This document shows, piece by piece, positions 54,428-60,219 of a DNA stretch of 60,219 nt. Under the pieces are notes generated by a model. It did no database searches, was not told the origin of the DNA, and saw nothing but the letters and a program-made list of their open reading frames with translations. How positions within the stretch are numbered: position 1 is the stretch's first letter; the number at the start of each line of letters is the position of its first letter. The position numbers and the translations under genes were made by a program. This stretch comes from Nitrososphaerota archaeon (GTDB lineage: Archaea; Thermoproteota; Nitrososphaeria; Nitrososphaerales; Nitrosopumilaceae): contig JABGTD010000063.1 in assembly GCA_018647405.1 (NCBI GenBank), positions 1 through 60,219 of the forward strand. The letters run 5' to 3'.

Positions 54428-55918
54428 GTGTTTATGATGATCGAACTAACTTCTACTCCAATAATCATAATGGTAATTCTTGGTATCGCAGGAATGATAA
54501 TTCCTGTAATCAATGTTGTAAGAAAAGAACAGGGTAGTTCAACATTTTATGGATTAATTGCATTTGGTGCATTACTCTTATCTCTTGGTTATGTAATTTA
54601 TCGATTCTATACAGACTCTGTTGCAGATGCCGCTATCTTCTCCAGTGATGTTTTAGTTGATGATGGATTTGGTTCCTTCTTTGCAATTGCAATGCTCATT
54701 GTATCAATAATGGCAGTTGCCGGTTCTTTCAATTACATGAGAAATAAATCAAATCCTGCAATTTACTTCTCATTAATTTTACTTTCAAGTATTGGTATGG
54801 TCTTGATTGCATTTTCAACAGACCTGGTTATGTTATTTGTAGCATGGGAGTTGATGAGTATTCCAACATACATTCTTGCAGGGTATAACAAGAAAGACCC
54901 GTCATCAAACGAAGCTGCCATCAAGTACTTTTTGTTTGGAGCATTATCTTCTGGAATAATCATATATGGTATCTCACTTGCATACGGAATTACCGGTTCT
55001 ACAAACATCGGTGATGTCATTTACGGATTCTCAAATCTATCTCCAGACATGCTTCCGATTGGCTTACTTGCAGTTGGTATGTTCATTGCTGGATTTGGAT
55101 TCAAAATGGGACTTGTTCCATTCCACATGTGGCTACCAGACACATACGAAGGCGCACCAACACCAATCACAGCATTACTCGCTGCAGGAACCAAAAAAGC
55201 AGGATTTGCTGCTGCATTAAGAGTTGTAATTATGGGTGCTGCGGCGCTAAACCTTGACTGGACATTAGCGCTAGGAGTAATTGCCATAATGACGATGACT
55301 ATTGGTAATATTGCAGCAATCATGCAAAAGAATCTCACAAGAATGCTTGCATATTCTAGTATTGGCCATGCAGGTTACATCTTAATTGGTATCTCACTTG
55401 CGCCGTTCAGTGGATTAGGATTACAGGCATCATTATTCCATATTCTAAATCATGCTGTAATGAAAGGTGCAGCATTTATCGCAATAGCAGGAATTGTTAC
55501 AACACTTGGAATTGTACATTTAGATAAAATCAAGGGACTTGGTAGAAAAATGCCAATTACCGCATTTGGTCTTGTTATCTCATTACTTGCATTAGCTGGT
55601 GTACCACCACTTAATGGATTCTGGAGTAAACTTATGCTATTTGGTTCTGCCATTGATGCAACAAGCGTTGTTTGGTGGGCTCCATGGCTTGCAATAGCTG
55701 GAGTATTGAACAGTGCATTGTCTCTAGCATACTATGGTTGGATTATACGAAAGATGTACTTTGAAGGTGAAACAGAAAAACGTATCAAAGAACCTGCATC
55801 AATTGTAGGTGTAATGATATTCTCTGTAATCTTTATGGTAACAATTGGTGTATACCCAGAACCAATAATACAATTTGTAGAAATGATTACGCCTTCAATG
55901 ACTGCAGTTATGCCTTAA
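54428..55918 (+). CDS. nuoN: NADH-quinone oxidoreductase subunit N
   Basis: A 496-residue antiporter-like subunit with WELMSIPTYILAGYNKKDP, HMWLPDTYEGAPTPITALLA and RMLAYSSIGHAGYILIG. The GTG at 54428 directly follows the nuoL stop; ATG at 54434 is an alternative start that loses two residues. It is the last nuo gene. Its 3' end overlaps the convergent prenyl synthase gene by 11 bases. Confidence 0.95.
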   Translation: MFMMIELTSTPIIIMVILGIAGMIIPVINVVRKEQGSSTFYGLIAFGALLLSLGYVIYRFYTDSVADAAIFSSDVLVDDGFGSFFAIAMLIVSIMAVAGSFNYMRNKSNPAIYFSLILLSSIGMVLIAFSTDLVMLFVAWELMSIPTYILAGYNKKDPSSNEAAIKYFLFGALSSGIIIYGISLAYGITGSTNIGDVIYGFSNLSPDMLPIGLLAVGMFIAGFGFKMGLVPFHMWLPDTYEGAPTPITALLAAGTKKAGFAAALRVVIMGAAALNLDWTLALGVIAIMTMTIGNIAAIMQKNLTRMLAYSSIGHAGYILIGISLAPFSGLGLQASLFHILNHAVMKGAAFIAIAGIVTTLGIVHLDKIKGLGRKMPITAFGLVISLLALAGVPPLNGFWSKLMLFGSAIDATSVVWWAPWLAIAGVLNSALSLAYYGWIIRKMYFEGETEKRIKEPASIVGVMIFSVIFMVTIGVYPEPIIQFVEMITPSMTAVMP

Positions 55919-56759
55919 ACTCTGTGAAACTTACTAATTCTTCCAAGTTGTGTTTTGAATCAGAATCTTTTACTTTTCTTAGACTCTCAAGAGCTTTTTG
56001 TGAATAAGATTTCAATAACTCTTCCATCTTGTTGAATACAACTCTAGGATCTGAACTCTTCTTAACTAGCAAATTAAATAATTTATCTTCATTTTTCCAA
56101 TCCATCAAGTCATCTTTAATTTGATATGCAATTCCAATATTTTTTCCATACTCTGCTAATCCTGAGATTTCTTCCTCACTTCCGCCTCCAATCACTGCTC
56201 CTAGTTTGGCTGCCATCTCAAAGGCAGTTGCGGTCTTGTAATCCATTACCTTGATGTAATCTTCAAATGTCACATCTTCACTTTCTTCTAATTTTCCTTC
56301 TAACACTTCTCCTTCACTCATCAGCATTGCAGCTGTTGCCAAATCTTTTGTAACACGTGCTTTATCCAATCTAGAAGAAATGTTTAGAATTAATCCTAGA
56401 ACAAAGTCTCCTGTTAGAACACTTGTGTTATACCCATATTTGATATGGAATGGATCTTTATGTCTTCTCTGAGTTTCATTATCAATAATATCATCATGTA
56501 TGACTGATTCTGTATGGAGCAGTTCAATTGCACATGCTCCTGCATACACATTTTCATCAATCTCTCCAACACATTCGGCTGCCAAAAGTGAGATTATTGG
56601 TCTGATTCGTTTTCCACCGTCTAATGCATATTTTAGAGGTTCACAAAATTCTGATTCTGAGTATAGTTCTAACTCATTTTGTAAAGCGGAATCAATCTTC
56701 TCGATGTACTTGCTGTACACTTCCAAAAGCGGATTAATTTCTATATTTTTTCTGTCCAA
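55908..56759 (-). CDS. Polyprenyl diphosphate synthase (GGPP-synthase-like)
   Basis: A 283-residue trans-prenyltransferase. The first Asp-rich motif is HDDIIDNETQRR, followed by the RRHKD segment, and the second is QIKDDLMDW; GGKRIRPIISLLAAE is near the N-terminus. It makes prenyl chains for archaeal ether lipids or quinones. Chain length cannot be set from sequence alone. The gene is tail to tail with nuoN and 52 bp from tRNA-Glu. Confidence 0.92.
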   Translation of the reverse strand: MDRKNIEINPLLEVYSKYIEKIDSALQNELELYSESEFCEPLKYALDGGKRIRPIISLLAAECVGEIDENVYAGACAIELLHTESVIHDDIIDNETQRRHKDPFHIKYGYNTSVLTGDFVLGLILNISSRLDKARVTKDLATAAMLMSEGEVLEGKLEESEDVTFEDYIKVMDYKTATAFEMAAKLGAVIGGGSEEEISGLAEYGKNIGIAYQIKDDLMDWKNEDKLFNLLVKKSSDPRVVFNKMEELLKSYSQKALESLRKVKDSDSKHNLEELVSFTEFKA

Positions 56760-56811
56760 AAATTATCTAATCAAAATTTTGTGAAATAACATATTAAACT
56801 TTAGAATTGAA

Positions 56812-56886
56812 TGCTCCCGTCGGGATTCGAACCCGAGTCTCAGGCGTGAAAGGCCTAAATGCTTGACCGGACTACACTACAGGAGC
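56812..56886 (-). tRNA. tRNA-Glu (TTC)
   Basis: On the minus strand the gene starts GCTCCTG and pairs with CGGGAGC. The anticodon loop CTTTCAC gives anticodon TTC. The T-loop is a normal TTCGAAT. Discriminator is A and CCA is not encoded. No intron is visible. Confidence 0.95.
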
Positions 56887-56964
56887 TTAAAATTCCGGCT
56901 CTTCTAATCCATAAAACTTTTTGTAATCACAAGCTTTTTTATCCTAATTCCAAGAATATCATTC

Positions 56965-57600
56965 ATGGGTTCTCTAATCAAACGAATCGATCAAATTATT
57001 GAAGACAAAAGTTTACTCAAACATCCATTCTACGAAATGTGGTCTGATGGAAAACTGGAACTAGACTCACTCAAAGGGTACTCTAAAGAGTACTACCAAC
57101 TGGTGAAACAGGTCCCACAATTCATGCAACCAATGGTAAATGATGCATCTTCTGATATGAAAGATGAGTTAATTCAGAACATGAAAGAAGAATCAGAGCA
57201 CATTCCTCTATGGGAGAAATTTGCAGGTTCTATGGGAATTTCTGAATCCGAACTACAAGGCTATGAAGGTCTTGAAAAAACCAAAAGAGCAGTATCCAAT
57301 TTAGGCTCACTTATGGACTCCTTTGATAATGGTGCATGTGCAATGTATGCATTTGAAAAAGAAATTCCTAAAGTAAGTCAAACCAAATTAGAAGGATTGA
57401 AAGAATTCTACGGCATTGATACAAAAGATGCAATTGAATACTTTGAAGAACACATGACTGCTGACATTAGACACGCAGCATCCTGGCAAAAAATCATTGA
57501 TAATACCTCAATTGATGACTCAGTGATGTTATCGACAGCCGAAAAATCTGTTGCAGCACAGAATCTCTTGTTAGACAGTTGCTACGAATCTTACTGCTAA
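56965..57600 (+). CDS. CADD/PqqC/TenA-like haem-oxygenase-fold protein
   Basis: A 211-residue all-helical protein. Glu131, His163, Asp167 and His170 (HMTADIRH) match the spacing of dimetal ligands in CADD-type enzymes, and His79 with nearby Glu residues may supply the rest. CADD homologs in Chlamydia and Nitrosomonas make p-aminobenzoate from a tyrosine of the protein itself; Tyr43 and Tyr44 lie in the early helix. TenA or other metallo-oxidase activity remains possible. It stands alone between two tRNAs. Confidence 0.78.
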   Translation: MGSLIKRIDQIIEDKSLLKHPFYEMWSDGKLELDSLKGYSKEYYQLVKQVPQFMQPMVNDASSDMKDELIQNMKEESEHIPLWEKFAGSMGISESELQGYEGLEKTKRAVSNLGSLMDSFDNGACAMYAFEKEIPKVSQTKLEGLKEFYGIDTKDAIEYFEEHMTADIRHAASWQKIIDNTSIDDSVMLSTAEKSVAAQNLLLDSCYESYC

Positions 57601-57638
57601 TCTAACACTTTTTACTTAGTTGAAATTATTTTTTTCTA

Positions 57639-57712
57639 GGGCCCGTAACTCAGCCTAGTAGAGTACTCGGCTCATAACCGAGGAGCCATGGGATCGAAGC
57701 CCATCGGGCCCA
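57639..57712 (+). tRNA. tRNA-Met (CAT), elongator-like
   Basis: Acceptor stem GGGCCCG pairs with CGGGCCC and the anticodon loop CTCATAA gives anticodon CAT. It lacks the GGG/CCC anticodon stem and A1-U72 pair typical of archaeal initiator tRNA, so it is elongator Met or possibly Ile2. The T-loop is ATCGAAG with A at position 54 instead of T, which is unusual. Gene and stem pairing are clear. Confidence 0.92.
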
Positions 57713-57814
57713 CTAAAATTTTAATTCCAGCTAATTGTTATGGTATTGGCTGCAATGAAGAATCAGAGTTATACCTGATTAATGATGTAAAGGCATTTGA
57801 CTGAGCTGCCCCTT

Positions 57815-58417
57815 TTACTTTATTCTGTCTTGAACCTGCTTTAGTACGTCTTCTGAGATTAATTTTTGCTCAAATAGATTTTCAGCAATATCCTTGATGG
57901 TCAAAAGACTGTGAAGTTTGACTCCTTCATTTTGTAGTGCTTCAGTTGCACCCTCCATTCTATCAACTACTGCATACGCATCAGTCACTACCATCTTTTC
58001 TTCTTTGATTGATTTTACTGCATTAATTACAGAGCCACCACTTGTTACAACATCTTCAATCATTAACAGTTTCATGTCTTGACATGTGACACCTTCAACT
58101 GCTTTTCCTGTTCCATGTTCTTTTGGTTTATCTCTAACATAGATGAGTGGTTTTAGAATTTCAGTTGCAAGTGATGCTGCAACTACCAATCCTCCTGTTG
58201 GAACAGAAACTAGCGAGTGAAAGTTTTCAAATCCTATATCTTCTGCAATCAAGTTTTGTAATCCCTTGATCATTTTTCTATAATATATGGGAAAGCTTGG
58301 AACTAGTCTAAGATCGATATAGTAAGGGCTTTTTTTCCCGCTTGCTAAAGTAAAATCTCCAAATCTGATGATCTTTTTTTCATAAAGAAATGCTGAAAAT
58401 TCTTTAGCAAATTCCAT
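57815..58417 (-). CDS. pyrE: Orotate phosphoribosyltransferase
   Basis: A 200-residue phosphoribosyltransferase of pyrimidine synthesis. The PRPP motif is LLMIEDVVTSGGSVINAV near residue 117, FTLASGKKSPYYIDLR is the N-terminal hood, and RDKPKEHGTGKAVEG is the catalytic flexible loop. Length is normal. No other pyr genes are next to it. A 102-bp gap separates its stop from tRNA-Met. Confidence 0.94.
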   Translation of the reverse strand: MEFAKEFSAFLYEKKIIRFGDFTLASGKKSPYYIDLRLVPSFPIYYRKMIKGLQNLIAEDIGFENFHSLVSVPTGGLVVAASLATEILKPLIYVRDKPKEHGTGKAVEGVTCQDMKLLMIEDVVTSGGSVINAVKSIKEEKMVVTDAYAVVDRMEGATEALQNEGVKLHSLLTIKDIAENLFEQKLISEDVLKQVQDRIK

Positions 58418-58470
58418 ACTGAATGTTGTACAATTGTATTCAATATATGTTAGGGACAGGCTAAAACTGA

Positions 58471-58968
58471 CTATCTTCTTCTGTCATTTTTGATGACATT
58501 TGTCTTTGTTCCATCAGTGACATGTTCCATCTGGTTTGAAACATTGTCTGTACCTACAATTTTATCCCATGCCTCAGGGTGGAGCGCTTGTGACTCTGCT
58601 ATGTATTCTAAAAGTTTCTCATATTGGTCTGATTGTTTTACTTTGAGATGATATCTTGCATCTCTTTCTTCTTGTGTCTCAATTTTTGGTTCTTCTTTAT
58701 TCAGCTCCTCAATTGGAATCGCATCACCATTTACTGCTGCAAAAATTGTATCTTCGGTTCCATTTACTGCTAATACAAAATGAATGTCTTCATCATGTTT
58801 TGGTATGGTATCTACCTTTTCTATTTTGCCTGGAAATTCTGGCATTTCAGAAATTGGTCTGTCTACTACCTTTAATGCGTCTTTAAAGTAAACCAACTCA
58901 TAATTTGTAATATGATCAACTACCTGTATTGCAACATGTGATATCTCCAGCAGCGGCAAGTGCATCAT
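58471..58968 (-). CDS. Truncated surface-protein-like gene, probably frameshifted from its signal peptide
   Basis: The 165-residue frame begins LEISHVAIQVVDHITNYELVYFKD-like, which aligns with a segment in the middle of the large secreted protein at 59052 (EASHIGIQTIDHIPNYDLVYF). The rest is a charged Glu/Lys-rich region. Upstream in a different frame (58916-59026) is a signal peptide with a good Shine-Dalgarno, so the original gene probably started there. As annotated the protein would lack a signal and be cytosolic. I suspect a one-base insertion between 58934 and 58976, either real or a sequencing error. Confidence 0.55.
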   Translation of the reverse strand: MMHLPLLEISHVAIQVVDHITNYELVYFKDALKVVDRPISEMPEFPGKIEKVDTIPKHDEDIHFVLAVNGTEDTIFAAVNGDAIPIEELNKEEPKIETQEERDARYHLKVKQSDQYEKLLEYIAESQALHPEAWDKIVGTDNVSNQMEHVTDGTKTNVIKNDRRR

Positions 58969-59026
58969 CAGCTAATGCTGGAATGATAAATGGCAGCAAA
59001 AAAAGAAGAAAAAATACGGCTCTCAT
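58916..59026 (-). other. Signal-peptide reading frame, out of frame with the downstream ORF
   Basis: This frame reads MRAVFFLLFLLPFIIPALAD and then DALAAAGDI before running to an early stop. It has a basic start, a hydrophobic core and an A-L-A cleavage site. AGGAG lies 6 bases before its ATG at 59026, much better than the context of ATG 58968. The next gene upstream ends 25 bp away, so it follows in an operon. The match to the next ORF shows where the reading frame was broken. Confidence 0.65.
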
Positions 59027-59051
59027 TGTAAACTCCTAACATTGACGCTTC

Positions 59052-60218
59052 TTAATTAAACAGATCAAATAGCCAGTCAAAAAATCCCTTTTTCTCCTCT
59101 TTTACAGGCTCAATTTCTTGTGGCTCAGGCTCGTATGTTTCTTCTACTAGAGGGAATGATTTTTCATCATCAGGAACTAACACGAATCCTGTTTGTACCA
59201 TCTTTGGTTTAGGTTCTGATTGAATCTCTAATACTATTTGTTCAAATCTCTCCTGTGTAATTCCAATTCCTTCCCAGAACTGATACTCTGAATAGTTTAC
59301 ATCAAACCATTCCTTGTATTCAGTTTCAGTGATGTATCTTTTCACGTAATGTTTTGCTGGCATTTCATCATCAATAAAACTTAGAATGGTTTTCTCACTT
59401 GTTGCTGTAAGCATTACTTCAGGTTCTGGTTCTTTTACTGGTGGTTCAGGTTCTGGTATTTCTTCAGGTATTGCTTTTGGTATTGATTCTGGAACTTTTT
59501 CTGGTACTTCTTCAATTTGTACAATCTCTTTTGGTAAAATTTCTAAAGCATTTTCAAAGTATACCAAATCATAGTTTGGTATATGGTCAATGGTCTGAAT
59601 TCCAATATGAGATGCCTCCATTGGCTTTGCAAAAATTATGGTAAATGTAATGTCTAGCAATTCTAAGGCTGGATTGTCTCCGTATGGGTCTTCAATTCTT
59701 TCAGTTACAGCTCCTACAGCTGAAAAAATCTTATCCTTGTCATACACTTTGAACTCATCTTGTTGAATTGAAAATTCTATGTTTGCAGTAGAATCTCTCC
59801 AGTCAGGCTTGTCTTCATGCATTGCAAGATATGCGATTGCCAAAGTAATCTTGTCAGTTCCCATGTTTTCCCATGCTCTGACCTTGATTGTTACCGGTTC
59901 TCCAACTGTTCCTTGTATGGTTGGATTTTTGTTGAAACGTTCTTGATTTTCTTCAAAAACATTATTGTTTATTGAAAATCCATCAGGAGTTTCTGATTCA
60001 CCATGGTTTGTAATTCTTGGGGGTGTACAATCTCTGTCAAAACCACATGCACCGCTACGTTGTTTTTCTACTTCTACATCTTCTGGAATTGTAAATGTCA
60101 TTATCCAACCGTCTTTTTGACCTGATGTATACGCCAAAGCATAGGTGTCAGAATCTACCTGCACTAGAGAGTTGTAGTTTCCTACATCCGTATCATGCTC
60201 CAAATTTTCCACTTTAAC
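59052..60218 (-). CDS. Large secreted/surface repeat protein, C-terminal part
   Basis: The reading frame is open to the window edge, so the N-terminus is missing. The visible part starts with a repeat-like segment SLVQVDSDTYALAYTSGQKD, as found in thaumarchaeal surface proteins with multiple such repeats, then CGFDRDCTPPRITNHGE, a beta-rich domain with VTIKVRAWENMGTDKITLAI, the ASHIGIQTIDHIPNYDLVYF segment shared with the next gene, a Pro/Glu-rich linker, and a C-terminal helix EKKGFFDWLFDLF. It is probably exported and surface attached; the anchor is not identified. Confidence 0.7.
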   Translation of the reverse strand, partial: VKVENLEHDTDVGNYNSLVQVDSDTYALAYTSGQKDGWIMTFTIPEDVEVEKQRSGACGFDRDCTPPRITNHGESETPDGFSINNNVFEENQERFNKNPTIQGTVGEPVTIKVRAWENMGTDKITLAIAYLAMHEDKPDWRDSTANIEFSIQQDEFKVYDKDKIFSAVGAVTERIEDPYGDNPALELLDITFTIIFAKPMEASHIGIQTIDHIPNYDLVYFENALEILPKEIVQIEEVPEKVPESIPKAIPEEIPEPEPPVKEPEPEVMLTATSEKTILSFIDDEMPAKHYVKRYITETEYKEWFDVNYSEYQFWEGIGITQERFEQIVLEIQSEPKPKMVQTGFVLVPDDEKSFPLVEETYEPEPQEIEPVKEEKKGFFDWLFDLFN

Positions 60219-60219
60219 A

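Noticed and set aside
57713-57814. Short ORF (MVLAAMKNQSYT) after tRNA-Met
   Set aside because: Only 12 residues, with no good start context; region treated as noncoding.

Overview
This window comes from the chromosome of an ammonia-oxidising archaeon of the Nitrososphaerota (Thaumarchaeota), most like the marine Nitrosopumilus group. The DNA is AT-rich. The information-processing genes are archaeal: aIF5B, aIF6, TBP, Alba, MCM, GINS, both RFC subunits and a Hel308-like helicase. The metabolic genes fit this lineage: an archaeal acyl-CoA carboxylase next to an 11-subunit complex I without NuoEFG, a four-gene succinate dehydrogenase, and a non-oxidative pentose phosphate operon. Clear TATA boxes often lie about 25-29 bp before the start codon, so many mRNAs look leaderless. 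I see no insertion sequences, prophage, CRISPR arrays or rRNA. Six tRNA genes are present.

Layout. 1-6.5 kb: aIF5B (5' end outside the window), thioredoxin, archease, hisS, aIF6, a 7Fe-type ferredoxin, tRNA-Ser, a small unknown and RFC small subunit. 6.6-12.6 kb: a tightly overlapping run of gins23-like, mcm, hel308-like, a GlcNAc-1-P-transferase-like membrane enzyme and a small membrane protein. 12.6-18.4 kb: leucyl aminopeptidase and a DCC-family protein, then an operon of transketolase N-half fused to ribulose-phosphate epimerase, transketolase C-half, transaldolase and a TPR protein. 18.4-28.3 kb: TBP, an ASCH protein, a PLP-enzyme/rhodanese fusion, ferritin, a sugar-modification-like cluster with ilvE, a nucleotidyltransferase, a ferredoxin-NADP-reductase-like enzyme, tRNA-Ala, a HEAT protein divergent from alba, a PEP-mutase/isocitrate-lyase-family enzyme and a PadR regulator.

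28.3-45.2 kb: sdhACDB, a MIP18-family protein, argH, tRNA-Lys and tRNA-Asp, an Ala/Lys-rich unknown, a glutamyl-tRNA reductase that lacks the usual catalytic cysteine, a 54-residue DUF1059 gene, a second FNR-like paralog, an IMPase/FBPase, several thaumarchaeal unknowns leading into an operon of unknown, RFC large subunit and a Cys-rich protein, then acyl-CoA carboxylase (three genes) and a peroxiredoxin. 45.2-55.9 kb: nuoABCDHIJKMLN. 55.9-60.2 kb: a GGPP-synthase-like gene, tRNA-Glu, a CADD/TenA-like protein, tRNA-Met, pyrE, a secreted-protein gene that looks frameshifted, and the C-terminal part of a large surface protein.

How they work together. Replication genes dominate 5.5-11.4 kb and return at 39.6 kb. 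Carbon metabolism includes the carboxylase expected for the 3-hydroxypropionate/4-hydroxybutyrate cycle and pentose interconversion for nucleotides. Respiration is represented by complexes I and II. The points most worth a second look are the transketolase-epimerase fusion, the rfcL operon with two unrecognised partners, the Cys-less GluTR, the PLP-rhodanese fusion, matching TTAGG/TTAGC motifs before ferritin and one reductase, a CADD-like candidate for p-aminobenzoate synthesis, and the disrupted secreted-protein gene.
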